The translations under genes and the position numbers were made by a program. The notes beneath the pieces are model-generated. The model ran no database searches, was not told where the DNA came from, and was given only the letters and a program-made list of their open reading frames with translations. Positions 1-10,139 of a stretch of 30,615 bases of DNA are shown piece by piece; the stretch's first letter is position 1; each line of letters opens with the position of its first letter. This DNA comes from Apostichopus parvimensis (lineage: Eukaryota; Echinodermata; Holothuroidea; Aspidochirotida; Stichopodidae), in NCBI GenBank assembly GCA_000934455.1, contig KN888131.1:33384-63998 (forward strand). The letters are read 5' to 3'.

Positions 1-744
1 CGTGCCGTCCAATAATTTGGTGGCGAGATGTGACTAAGCGTAAAAGAATACACCAAGAAAATGAAATTTGCACCCGGATTGTCGGCCTTATAATCTAATA
101 AACGCTTCATACCCCGAAGAAAGCTTTTGATTACCTTCCTGTGAGAGTTTGCATCGACAGAACCTGTGATTCAGGGTCCATTTACACTGTGTCGGTGTGC
201 TAAGGCGATTAAAGGCTGAACCCCAAAGTGTATTTACAGCATACCACATGTTTACCACATGTCCTAAACCATGGATCATATAAATTACTCATCTGCCAGT
301 TCTAAAACTATTTTTTTTCTGTTTAGGCTGTTTGAGTTTTGAAAGATGCTTCAATAGTAGATCATTCAGGAGGTAAATTATGCAAATTTATGGTGACCTA
401 AAAAGTAAGAGAGCTAAGTACAGTGTAGTAACTTACTGTAGTTTCCAGTCAAGTGGCTGCTTGCAGTCTTCAATTAAATCTGATTAAAATAACTTTATAG
501 AAACGGTGTACAGTAGGCCCTATGGTCGGTGGCCGCACTGCCTGGTACTTCAGGGTCATCTGTCATTTGAAATTAATGTAGAAGGCAACAGTACTTATTA
601 ATATTCTATACATATGCAACTAATATTCTATACATAAACAGTACTATTTTCTTCCTGATTTTCCAGACAAAATTTATGTTTCAAATAATTTTAAGGTTGA
701 TAAGCTCTTTTGTTCATATGTTATATGTCATGTTTTTATTTATT
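1..744. other. Non-coding stretch, no gene supported
   Basis: No coding exon could be supported here. A strong plus-strand acceptor shape (polyT then tttag) ends near 327, and an AG|GTAAAT donor shape lies about 46 bp later. The small open frame between them is not recognisable. A second polypyrimidine acceptor ends at about 665. A 16-bp direct repeat (TAATATTCTATACATA) occurs at 599-614 and 621-636. Confidence 0.5.
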
Positions 745-945
745 TTGTATGTATGTATGTATTTTAGATCCTCCTGCAAGCAGGAACTCGCGAAAGAAGC
801 CTCATTGGCTTATCAAAGCCGCAAGCTGACCGAAGTCAGTCTCTTACATTCATATTTAACGTCCATGATTATGAATTGTCAATTGTCAACAACTCTGTAA
901 CTGGACGACATACATTAATCTGGGAGTGACTCGAACCAAACTTTT
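745..945 (-). mobile_element. SINE-like interspersed repeat (candidate)
   Basis: Read on the minus strand, the element begins with a sequence resembling an RNA polymerase III B box (GGTTCGAGTC, complement of 928-937). It continues through a CpG-containing body and ends in a short (CATA)n tail (complement of about 747-764). A B-box-like head with a simple-repeat tail is the usual build of a tRNA-derived SINE. The body is visibly richer in CpG than its flanks, which suggests a recent insertion. No clear A box or target-site duplication was found, so this could also be the 3' part of another repeat. The short plus-strand frame across it is not treated as a gene. Confidence 0.35.
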
Positions 946-2019
946 ACTTTGGTGGGCCCACACAACACATCATGTTACCATAGACGTTACATTGCTAATA
1001 CCAGTGCACAATGTTCTTCTCTCTTAGCAGCTTTTTCTCTACCAAACATACTGTGCATCACATTTATCTTAAAACTAATCAAATATATAAGCAGTGTTGA
1101 CCTTTCTTGCAATCTGAAGTATTCATGTGTTCCAACAGTTTCGAGATATTTTAGAAGAGATATGCATTTTTGGCTAAATTCCCTGTAGATCAGTAATCAA
1201 AATTGTTTCAAATGTTAAATGTAAACTGTCAGAAGAAGAAAAAAGAAAAAAATGAAATCCAAAGGGAACCATTTGAAGTTGAATTGGATTGGAACATATC
1301 AGGTGTATCGTCTGATGAACGAATGACTTACTGTGCAGTATAGTACGGTAGGTCTACAATGACTATTTACATAGTTATAAGATAATTTATCTTGAAGCTT
1401 CTACAGACCTGCAAGTTAAATTCTCGCTGATGAGATTCATGCAATTTACGTCATTCCTTGGACTGCCTGACTGTAAAAATAGTTTCAATTTCAACAAAAG
1501 GCTCACTGGAGAATTTTGTCTTGAAAATCCAAACTGCCGCTGGGGTAGATAGTTTTGTTGTTGTTTATAAATAAGGAATGTTTCTAAATTGCTGATTTTG
1601 TCAAGATGCTTGAGTTTTATGCTGTAAGAAATGGTGGGAAACTTGCAGATTTGTCGGCAGGAATAATTGTCTTTTTTTTGTCGTGAAGGCCTGGAGTTTA
1701 GTACTCGTGTACGGTACAGGTTTCTGAAATGAGAACATTGGTTGTGAAGTATGAAAAGAATTATAAACTGTTCCAACTTTCGCTGACCGGATTAAACGTT
1801 CAATTGGAATTCACCAATCCATTCAAAATGTCACATTACCTGTTTAAATGTACATTAGTACTTTCAAGCAAAGTCTACTTGCATTGGGTCAGTGTTCCAA
1901 AAATTATACAACTTATTACTCTAAATAAGTGTGCATCCAGTGACATGGAAACTAAAACACCAGATTTTTCTGGCACAACAAAAGGAACAGTTTAACTGTG
2001 AGTAATTCATGAATTTTGA
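946..2019. other. AT-rich non-coding stretch
   Basis: Open frames on both strands are short and of random-looking composition. No convincing acceptor, frame and donor combination was found. A purine-rich patch lies at about 1234-1262. Nothing else stands out. Confidence 0.45.
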
Positions 2020-2110
2020 TTTGATCCTCAAGATTTGGTTTGATCCTCAAGATTGGATTTGATCCTCAAGATTTTGATTTGATCCTCAAGATTTGACTTG
2101 ATCCTCATGG
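2020..2110 (+). repeat. Minisatellite, 19-20 bp unit, about 4.5 copies
   Basis: Four head-to-tail copies of TTTGATCCTCAAGATTTGG-like units begin at 2020, 2039, 2058 and 2078, followed by a partial fifth copy at 2098-2110. The core TTGATCCTCA is unchanged in every copy. Variation is confined to the last four or five bases of the unit, where one-base length differences also occur. Confidence 0.9.
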
Positions 2111-5100
2111 TGTCATTGACTGGACAACCTTTATGTACTCACTGATAGTTTTTCATGTAAACACATTCAAATGTTGAATTTTGATACAGCTTAAAAATGA
2201 AAGAAGAAAATAACTTGCTTGCACAGTATTCCAATTTTAGAAATGAACCCCGAGGAAGAATGACCCACATCACTGCGGGATTTTAGAAAAGAAACGGCTT
2301 ATGTCATCCTAGATAGCGAAATCATGCAGATTTGTCAACCGATGATTACCAAACAATTCATTATACATCGATGTTTACCGATAGACAAAAGAAAGTGCCC
2401 TTTTACCCGCCGGCAAACGGCAAAATCATCTCCACAGGCATTAAGTCCGGTAGGTTAGCCAGAATTATCACTCAGGCCTGTTCAAACTAATGCACTTTCA
2501 TTGTGATGAGATGTAACCATCCAATATTATAACAACACAAATTGACAGAGATTACCATGAAATAGTCACTTTAAGAAGGATTTAAAGTATCTGGGGATAA
2601 ATTTGGAAATTACGTATCTGCGATGATGTCTTCAGAATTTGTTGCCTTCTTGCACAGATCTGAGGCATATATGGTACATGCTACCCTGGGCATTTTTTTA
2701 CCCTCGATATTTATAGATCTCTAGATGAAACAGTCTTCTCCTCCGTGGTTAGTTTTAAATGTTGTACTTAGTACTCAGGATAAGCTCCCTTTTAAGCCAG
2801 CTTTCCAGTTGAGCGGTCATGCGGTTTGCCTCTTCATGGGAAAGGTGTCAGACTGTGATAAAATGGTGGAGGGTTCAGTTCCAGCCAATTTCTTAATTCA
2901 AAACTTAATGCTTATATCTCTCACCTAATTCTGCACTATTAGGTGCACACCCAGCCGTTACTGTGGCAGAAACTTGCGCACGAACCTGTCGTCAACCTCA
3001 TAGAACATGCAGAGTTGCGATCCTTAAGAATTTTAATGAAACCAAGCTTTCTTCTCAATTTCAAATTAATTCAGAATCCATTCCCTCTCTGAACAACTTT
3101 TTTTCCCCACTTTCTACTCGGAACTCTATTTCCAGAACATACAGTATACAGGAGAGTGTAATTCAGTCGCACCATTGAATTTTGTTCCCCGATTTTGTTA
3201 TCTCTGAAACCTGATCTGGACACTTTGACAAAAAGTAAATGTCAGTTCAAGTTTGTCAACAAACTGCGCTGCCAGCATAACCTGGTTTCATTAATTAAAA
3301 CATCAAAGCAAGGTGGGAGAAAAAAATAAAATAAGTACAGTAGGAAAAGAGAAGAAGAAGGAAAAAAAATTAAGTGAAGAAGAAATATAGAGCAATGTTC
3401 ATACTGTAGGAAAAGATGATTCCTAGGAAAGTTTAGAGCTCTAAAAACTCTAGTTTGTTTGCATACTGTCCAAGTTTTGTTACTTTCAAAGACCGTGGAG
3501 ATTAACTCGAGTGATTAACCCATTTTACGGTAATTGAAATCATCAAATTGTCTTACCGATCGAAGATGTAAAGTGCTCGGAAGGGGTGCAGGGCAACTAG
3601 CAGAAAATTTGAAATTTAAGCATTATAAGTTTGTCAGATGTGCTCACCTTCATTCCACTAACTAATTGTTAGACATGGTTTTCTAATTTTCTATGTATTC
3701 TATGTAAATTTCAACCTCCACTAAAAGTTGATGCATACTGTGTTTGTAAAAGAAAGAAAAAGGGATAAAAAAAAAAATAAATTGAAAAAGAAAGAAAAAA
3801 CAGAAAAAAAAAGGGGAAAAAAAAAAGGGGGGGGGGGAAAAAATTTTTGTTTTTGTTTTCTACATTTGTCAACATGCTTTGGATGTAATCTAGACACTAG
3901 ACAGCTTAATACCAAAACGGTTTTAAGTACGGGGAGAGCCATCTCTACTCACTGCACTGGAGTACACATACTTCAAAAATTGTAAGGGACCCCTGTGGTC
4001 TGTTTATCAAGAAAACACAGTGTGATGTCCACTTATAACATACAAGAACAATCCTTTGAATTATTTGCTGGTATGATTAATTAGCACTGGTAATTATGCT
4101 AATGAACCTAAACAACATACCTCAGTGATGAGATCTGTATTTAATGATCCACCGCACAGATTTTGCACATTTGGATGGAACATTAAAACAGCTGCTCAAA
4201 CCTAGAGAAATTTTTATGAACGTGTACGTAAAAACGTCTGTCAAGTTGACGTATAAACTTTAATTATTAAATCATCTTTTACTAAATTTAATTACCGGGT
4301 GCTTCATAAAATTACATTTCAAGGACTTTGCTGCTAACCGTAAGAGCTGCGATGCATGGCTTGTGTTTGTCCCTTTTTTTTTTTCATATTTTTATTTTTA
4401 TAATTTTGTTTTGGGTTTACACATGTACAGCAAGGAAAGTAAGTCCTGAGATATGTATGGCACTCTGTTACTTGAGGCAACATATAATTTGTTTGAATTA
4501 ATGCTGCTACCTTACAAGGCATTGGTCAAACTATATCTAGGCTATGAGTTGCTTGAAATAATTAATATTAGGTTAAATATTACTTTATTTTTCATAAATA
4601 TGCTTGAGAGAAAACAAAATGGAAATTCAAGGATGTCAACATCTGTAACTCCAGACAGTGATTTAAATTTAATGCCTCTCTCCCTCCCCACCCCCCCCCC
4701 CATTTTAATGGATGTGAAGTTTAAACATAGAACTAAAAGAAGCCTGGGCACATAACTCAAACAACCTGATGCGCTCTCAAGCTTAGTCCCACTTACATTC
4801 TAGAAGTCCTGTAACCATATATGACCGGTATTACGTCAAGCGAGTATCACAGGGTCCCTTTTGCAAAGGGACATCTGCATATATCATACACTGAACTTCA
4901 CTGCATCTTTCTCTTGAAAGCTTTAATTTACTTCGATAACAGATCCAACTGTCATTTTCAACCCTGTTTAAAAGTCAACTCTCATACTTATAACACACTG
5001 ACTATATCACAAGATACAGCAAAAGGTTCACAAAAGGTACACTTTGAGGCACACAAGTCCTCTAGTTTTGATCAACTTAACAATTATAGGTAGTGTGGCC

Positions 5101-5270
5101 TGTCCAGTCCAGTTAGTTTTGAAAAGACATTCCCAAAGCCCTTTTTAAAGAATAGCTGACCCCAACGATCAAAGAGGGAGACCTTTGTACACCCTTTGGC
5201 ATATATTGAACCAACAGGTTTTAATCATTCATTCAAATACCTCTCTTAAACTTTTTTTCCCATTCTTTAG
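2111..5270. other. Long non-coding stretch with simple repeats
   Basis: No gene was supported. The stretch holds a purine-rich A/G tract at about 3748-3845 that ends in an 11-base G run (3827-3837). It also holds an 11-base C run at 4691-4701 and a group of homeodomain-type TAAT cores near 4075-4110. A 90-codon plus-strand frame at 4821-5093 opens with ATG and ends next to an AG|GTAGTG donor shape. Its composition is not protein-like and no acceptor pairs with it. Confidence 0.45.
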
Positions 5271-5391
5271 ATTTTATGGTTGGCAGCTTTATAATCCCCC
5301 CATTCCATTTAGCCATGGAGAGTCTATAGGGTACCCTCAGAAGAGAGAGAGAGAGAATACTGTTAGAGCTTTGGTATTTAGTGGAAAATGA
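5271..5391 (+). CDS. Coding-like terminal exon, unknown product
   Basis: A classic acceptor (long T/C tract, then ctttag ending at 5270) is followed by one completing base. The frame then stays open for 39 codons to a TGA at 5389-5391. The encoded peptide starts FYGWQLYNPPIPFSHGES and has a fairly even amino-acid mix, unlike the Leu/Phe/Lys-rich random frames nearby. The later part crosses a (GA)n microsatellite and becomes a charged RERE-type stretch, which lowers confidence. No upstream partner exon could be identified and no family is recognised. It could equally be a chance frame behind a cryptic acceptor. Confidence 0.22.
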
Positions 5392-7749
5392 AACTTGCAG
5401 ATAAAGGATAATGAGGGATGGCCTGAAGCAGTGTGAAAGGAAATTAAAAAAAAAGCTAAAATAGTGTGAAACAGCTAGAAGCACAGATGTATACTGTTGA
5501 AGGGATTTAATATTTTAGTCTGAAAGTTTTGAATAGCCAAGCTAAACTTTAGACCACTTAATGTCCAATTGTCTGATAGGAGACTAGATGTCTAGGGCTA
5601 GGCAACTGACTATTCAATGCTCGCCCTTTAAATTGAAAGTGTAGAACTTTGAAAGACTTAAAAATCCAGTTGTAAGGTGTTTTTCATTTTGTGTCGTTGC
5701 TCAAGAAAGATTAAAAACAAAGAAGAAAAAAAAGAAAAAAAAAGAAAAAAGAAGAACTTTGATTAGACAGGAGTAATAGGATTTTCTTTAAATAGAAATG
5801 ATTTTGACCTCTTGTAATAAGGCGGTTAACACTCGATTTACCTATTCCTTACTAAGAGTGTTGAGTTAGTATTAAGGCTTAAATTATTCTTCAAACACAC
5901 ATGTCACTGAATGACAAGAATTAAACCAATTGATGATACACAGTACCCCAGATACACATGATGTCAAATGGCATGTTTTAAACCACCAGGCCTTACTTTT
6001 TGGTTTTCGGAACCACTAATTTGGTTACAGTGCGAAAGATCGTTGCAAACTACCAAAGCCAGTTATATGTACACGTAGGAGAGAGAGAGAAGGTGTAGGT
6101 TTAGTGAATAGAACACCAATGTTGGGAGAGAGAGAGAGAGAAGGTGTATGTTTAGTGAACACCAACGTTGGGATGATAACAATTTACCGTTTGATCTGTT
6201 TGTAGGAACATTACTTAGTCACAATGCAATCTGAATGTAATGTAAACAACTAGTAGTCCCAATACCTCCATTGAAGCTGTCTTTGGTTGTCCGATCAGAA
6301 AATTTGCTCATCTCTGAGGATCGGACAACTGTTAGAAATTTGCCGTTTACCGTTTGCAACAATTTATATGTTACTTGCTCTATATATACAACCTTGTGTT
6401 TTTATATAATCTATTTTTTGTTTCATTTGCAAACCCCATACAGGGATGTACTCAAGAATATTTGAGTGCTGGACAAATTTGTGATCCACGTCCTGGGGGA
6501 GCGGCCTAAGGTGTAGGGTTGTGCCCCTCCCCTTTGGAAAATTAATGAAAATGAAATATGTTTAGATGACAAATGTCTTTTTCCTATTTTGGAGCTAACT
6601 TCTGTGCCAAGTATTCACCCATATTTTGGTAATGGTAATTTTTTTTTATGATCATCAACAATAGTGCCAGGCGGAAATGTTTCAAATACTGTCTGTGCTG
6701 GGTGGTACAACCCTGCCCATAATAAGATGGGTTTGGTACCATTTAGCAGATTGTAGCAACTTCAACACGGTGCGGCGGCTTTAACAGAGTACTGCAATCT
6801 CCAATGCATTCGCTAAAGTACAGTAACTCGCCAAAAGTCATACTGCACTTGTTTTTAAATTAGAAATGAGAATAATATAGATCTGTGCATTCAATTCCAG
6901 TTTGACAAATTGCTAGAATCATGGAAGGCCATTGTACTTACTGTGAGAACAGTTTCTCTATATCATTGGCCAATTATAACCTCTGAAGTCAGTTAAAGTT
7001 TCATCTCTGAAGTGCTTTCAAGCACTTAGCATTCAGAATTTGGTTCCTACTTTCGAAAAAATATGTCAGGTTTTGTTCATTTTTTCACCGGCTTGATTTC
7101 CATTTAACTTAACAACCTGGCAAAGTTGTCTGCAGTATTTGTGAGATTGAAAACATCTACTCGATATGTACAAAAATTTTAAAATACTTTGTACACCTAC
7201 AGCTAAAATGCAATATGGTTTTGTACAACACACCATCTGGTTCAAGAGAATTTTCCACCTGAAATCTTCACAATTCTATTCGTGTACATGAAAACTTCAA
7301 ACAAATGTGAGAAATTTGACATATTTTGGGATCAATTATAGTTGGATTGCTAATTAGTTTGACCAAGTAGTTAAAGCTAGCAAACTAAACTGTTGTTTTC
7401 TTCTCACATTAGTATGTATGTATAGCAACTAAACTACATTGATCATCAAAGTTGAGCAAAATTTGAAAAATTTCATGGTAAAACTTTCAAGATAATATAA
7501 CACATTGATGGATTAACTGAAAGGGTTGTTAACACTTAAAATGCCAACATGAGATGAGAGATAAATTTGATTTTTTACTTAGTAACTTCTTTACTCTAAT
7601 TGACACAGGCAACTAAGATACAGCATCTCAAACTTAGAGCTCTATATTTCCATAAAATTCATCTTTATCTTTTATTGCCCTTTCATTATTGTCAACACAT
7701 CACTTTACATAATTTATTGTAGGAACAAATTGCTAAAATCTGTGTAGGT
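5392..7749. other. Non-coding stretch with duplications
   Basis: No coding exon is supported. The stretch contains an A/G-rich tract at about 5712-5757, the two-copy duplication at 6078-6172, and a GC-rich patch at about 6430-6540 that reads like an old interspersed repeat. Minus-strand poly(A) signal shapes (AATAAA, complement of 7671-7676 and 7713-7718) lie just downstream of the minus-strand terminal exon at 7750. Confidence 0.45.
6078..6172 (+). repeat. Two-copy tandem duplication, about 48 bp
   Basis: Two adjacent copies each begin with a (GA)n run, continue with AAGGTGTAGGTTTAGTGAA and end in CACCAATGTTGGG. The copies differ by a few substitutions, a five-base insertion in the first copy and the length of the GA run. 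The slippage-prone GA run at the junction is a likely cause of the duplication. Confidence 0.85.
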
Positions 7750-7925
7750 TTATTTAAAGACCCTCAGAGACAACTCAGGAACAACAAAGGCGGCAGGTCT
7801 GAAAGGGTCATGGTTTGGCATCAATTTCTCTGTTTTCACAGCTTCTTCTTCACAAGGATATTCTTGTGCATGAAGTTCAGTTAGTGGTTTATATACCATT
7901 GGACCATAGTTTTCTATCTGTGGAT
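7750..7925 (-). CDS. Coding-like terminal exon, unrecognised protein C-terminus
   Basis: Read on the minus strand, a good acceptor (gatcttgtttgcag) is followed by an open frame to a TAA at 7750-7752. The tail runs through NYGPMVYKPLTELHAQEY and a CEEEA segment, and ends FVVPELSLRVFK. The even composition, with Pro, Glu, His and aromatic residues, looks like real protein. With the first AG the exon starts at codon position 2. A second AG eight bases on (exon from 7917) gives phase 0. AATAAA shapes follow at 7713-7718 and 7671-7676. The frame stays open upstream through the acceptor as far as about 7980, so a longer exon is possible. The exon lies only 93 bp beyond the stop of the C-type-lectin-like exon on the same strand, so it may be its alternative last exon or belong to another gene. 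The family is not recognised. Confidence 0.45.
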
Positions 7926-8018
7926 CTGCAAACAAGATCATGACATCAAAATGTGGTAGCCATGGAGCCAAACCAAAATGTTCTCAATTTTTAAGTTTTG
8001 TTTTGATGCACAAATGAT

Positions 8019-8132
8019 TTATCTACAGAGGAAATTAATCCTTACAAAGAATTTGCAATTGACATCGCTCCACTCATGTTTGTCACCAACTCTACGATAT
8101 ATGCAGAAGTTTTCCGCTGTATTGTTGCTAAG
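8019..8132 (-). CDS. C-type lectin-like domain, C-terminal exon
   Basis: The minus-strand frame runs from an acceptor (cctgtag before 8132) to a TAA at 8019-8021. The peptide is 37 residues and includes NFCIYRRVGDKHEWSDVNC followed by KFFVRINFLC and one last residue. The layout is the C-terminal signature of a C-type lectin-like domain: Glu-Asn before the third conserved Cys, Trp-Ser-Asp-Val before the fourth, then Phe-Leu-Cys about ten residues on and an immediate end. In the family these cysteines form the long-loop and outer disulphides, and many members are secreted or surface glycan-binding proteins. A GTAAGG inside the exon at 8045 could act as an alternative donor. The N-terminal half of the domain was not found intact nearby, so this may be a partial or degenerate gene. 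Confidence 0.6.
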   Translation of the reverse strand, partial: LSNNTAENFCIYRRVGDKHEWSDVNCKFFVRINFLCR

Positions 8133-8307
8133 CTACAGGACTAGAATGTTTTAGCAAGTTGCACTTTTCAACAATTTGATTTCTGACATTCTAGCATTCA
8201 ATTCAAGCTAAGATTCAAAACGATGAAACAGTAAGACATCCTGACGAAAAGTTTTTGATGTTGAACCAAAAGGTCATCAGCATAATTGGTCCTATATTTG
8301 AGCTTAC

Positions 8308-8356
8308 TTTAATTTTCAACCAGTTTTCGAAAGTATTTCCTTGAAGGTTCTGTCTC
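8308..8356 (-). CDS. Probable preceding exon of the C-type lectin-like gene
   Basis: This 49-bp minus-strand exon candidate ends in a strong donor (AAA|GTAAGC, intron from 8307). It encodes a short segment ending GNTFENWLKIK. Phe-x-Asn-Trp at this spot matches the domain region just before the third conserved Cys. The exon ends in phase 0, as the 8019-8132 exon begins, and the intron would be 175 bp. The acceptor side is weak (aaatttag at 8357-8359, with little pyrimidine). A much better acceptor near 8412 opens a different frame, so the upstream boundary and even the frame are uncertain. Confidence 0.35.
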
Positions 8357-8830
8357 CTAAATTTTTATTCACAGACATGATTGATAAGTGCTTAATTAGA
8401 GAATTAAATGTCTGTGTGTGCCAAAAAAAAAAGATAAAACATTTGAGGAAGCTAGCAATAAATGGTTGAACATTGAGGTTTGAGTATGAATGACCATTAT
8501 TTAACTTTCTAGCATATTTTCTAGCATAACTGATGACCTTTAACCTGACTAGTTACAAAATCAACTGAAATAGACCTGTAACACATCGCCTATATCCTAT
8601 AATTTAGTATTCCGTTTATATGCTGTATCCCTTTAAGTCCAATGTTATAGCCATGTACATGCTATCAATCCTCTTAACATAGAGGTACACTGCTCTAAAC
8701 GGTAATTTACAAGAATTGAAATGGCGTCTTACGTCTGCATGAAGTCCTCGAATACTACATCTTAAAAAAAAATTCCTAAAAAAAATTTCTTTCGCACTCT
8801 GTCATACATCTCTGACACTTGTCATCTCAC

Positions 8831-8940
8831 AAATTTGTGCTTTAGGGGTAGAAATTCAAATCTTGTACAAATAATGTGTGGTTGCATATTTGTGGGAAGT
8901 TTATTACAGCTTTTGTGAGCCTTTTGTGAAGATGCCTGAG
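8831..8940 (-). CDS. Possible N-terminal exon of the C-type lectin-like domain
   Basis: The minus-strand frame sits between an acceptor (gtatgcag before 8940) and a TTT|GTGAGA donor. The peptide includes QKAHKSCNKLPTNM. The Ala-x3-Cys spacing, with a hydrophobic residue seven after the Cys, resembles the second helix and first conserved Cys of a C-type lectin-like domain. However, the usual Trp three residues before the Ala is Ser, and the Gly after the Cys is Pro. No exon carrying the conserved Trp-Ile-Gly segment was found between here and 8356. This could be chance. Confidence 0.15.
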
Positions 8941-9281
8941 CTGCATACACCATAACACAGTTGATTTGTATTGAATGTATTATAACAGAACTGTTGTTTA
9001 TACATGTAGTATCAAATTCTCGGGCCTCAACAAGGGCAAACAAAAAACCTCAAATCCTTTCCCCTTTGGTTTGGGGGCCAAAACCGAAAAGCAGAGTTGT
9101 AAGGACTTCAGGGGTCAGATAAAACCCCATCAGAAAGCTATGCTTAGCCACAAAAGTTTGTATCAATTTCATAGCTTGAGAAGGATGAATCATATGTCAA
9201 AAAAGTAATTATATGACCTTTCACCTTAAGCCCCAAAAAGGCAAAATTAATTGAAAAAGCAAAAATTTTTAGTTAAAGGAG

Positions 9282-9334
9282 GACACAAACCCCAACTATC
9301 ATCACCAGTTGTTGTTTGTGATAGAGATAACTGT
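9282..9334 (+). repeat. Dispersed hairpin repeat, copy 1
   Basis: This copy begins GACACAAACC, continues through AACTATCAT and ends GATAACTGT. A related copy in the same orientation is at 14159-14206. Each contains a short inverted pair (CTATCA with TGATAG or TGATATAG) separated by a variable loop. The copies are probably relics of one interspersed element. Confidence 0.6.
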
Positions 9335-9524
9335 GATAAACAACTTTCCTAAAATACAGAAGCTGTGCACAGTATTAAAAAAAAATCCTATTATATATGG
9401 AGACATCACAGATTACAGTAAAATGTTTTGTCATACAAAAGGCTGATGACTGACTGTTGAACAAGTCTCAAATATGACATCATCAACCCACCTGTGTTTC
9501 AAGTTTTGAATTGTTTTCTTGATT

Positions 9525-9553
9525 TATTACAAGGGTGACAAATTGAAGTCTGT
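9525..9553 (+). repeat. Left flanking direct repeat of the nested element
   Basis: The sequence reads TATTACAAGGGTGACAAATT and continues GAAGTCTGT. It matches 10111-10139 at all but three or four positions. The two copies bracket the inverted-repeat element at 9571-10111. Confidence 0.85.
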
Positions 9554-9570
9554 AATATTACTGGTTATAG

Positions 9571-10111
9571 CCCATGAGACCGAAGGTCCGCGAGACCAAA
9601 GGTCTGCGAGACCGAAATTAAAAAAGATCCGCGAGACCGAAACTATTACAAGGCCTATAATAGTGGTAAGATAAATATTACTACCGGTAATATAACGTTG
9701 AAAAAATGCGTAATTAAAAAGAGTTTACAGCCATTTCTTTTCATAGTGGATACCAGTGACTTATACGCAAGGGGGCTGGGACGGCTTGCATTGATACTAC
9801 GCCTCCATCAGTGGCGTAACCAGAAAGGGGTTGCAGGGGGCGAAACTACTAAAGCCCCCGCTCTCAAAAGTCTCGCTCCCCCCGTCCCCTGCTGCCCCAA
9901 ATGAAATATTAGAATACAATATAACTTAATAATTAGATATAGCGATACCCTATTTTAAACAATATTGCCTGCCCCCTTGTCAATCCCTTTGACCCGCTCT
10001 GAAGCCCCTCTAATGAAAAAGTCTAGTTACGCCTATCGATGGACCATGCATAGACCATGTGTTCACGGAAATTCGGTCTCGCGGACCTTCGGTCTCGTGG
10101 AATTCCCCCAT
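9571..10111. mobile_element. Inverted-repeat (foldback/MITE-like) element of 16-bp units
   Basis: The left end (9571-9653) carries three to four copies of the 16-bp unit GAGACCGAAGGTCCGC, one interrupted by a short A-rich insertion. The right end (10070-10111) carries the reverse complement, including TTCGGTCTCGCGGACC. The ends share a near-match of about 40 bp including the outer CCCAT/ATGGG. There is no transposase frame, so this is a non-autonomous element if mobile. The interior holds a second inverted-repeat element (9804-10043). The unit is CpG-rich against an AT-rich background. Confidence 0.75.
9804..10043. mobile_element. MITE-like element with cagTGGCGTAAC-type ends
   Basis: The left terminus reads TCCATCAGTGGCGTAACCAG. 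The right terminus is its imperfect reverse complement (CTAGTTACGCCTATCGATGGA less the last base, ending at 10043). The body is about 240 bp with C- and G-rich subterminal blocks and an AT-rich centre. CAGTGGCGTA-type termini are common in non-autonomous DNA elements of animals, often grouped with hAT. Clear 8-bp target duplications were not seen, so the superfamily is uncertain. The element lies wholly inside the 9571-10111 element. Confidence 0.65.
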
Positions 10112-10139
10112 ATTACTAGGGTGACAAATTGAAATCTAT
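10111..10139 (+). repeat. Right flanking direct repeat of the nested element
   Basis: The sequence reads TATTACTAGGGTGACAAATT and continues GAAATCTAT. It is the partner of 9525-9553. A 29-bp flanking duplication is far longer than the few bases that cut-and-paste elements normally duplicate. Confidence 0.85.

Larger units (their letters stand above)
8357..9524. other. Probable intron or intergenic sequence with repeat remnants
   Basis: Apart from the weak exon candidate at 8831-8940, no coding was seen. About 9030-9240 reads like an old interspersed repeat. A hairpin-forming repeat at 9282-9334 is also found at 14159-14206. Confidence 0.4.

Noticed and set aside
3721..3985. Overlapping Lys-rich (plus) and Phe-rich (minus) frames
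   Set aside because: Both are readings of the A/G homopurine tract at 3748-3845.
4821..5093. 90-codon plus-strand frame ending beside an AG|GTAGTG donor shape
   Set aside because: The donor overlaps the stop codon only by chance, no downstream exon follows in phase, and the residues look random.
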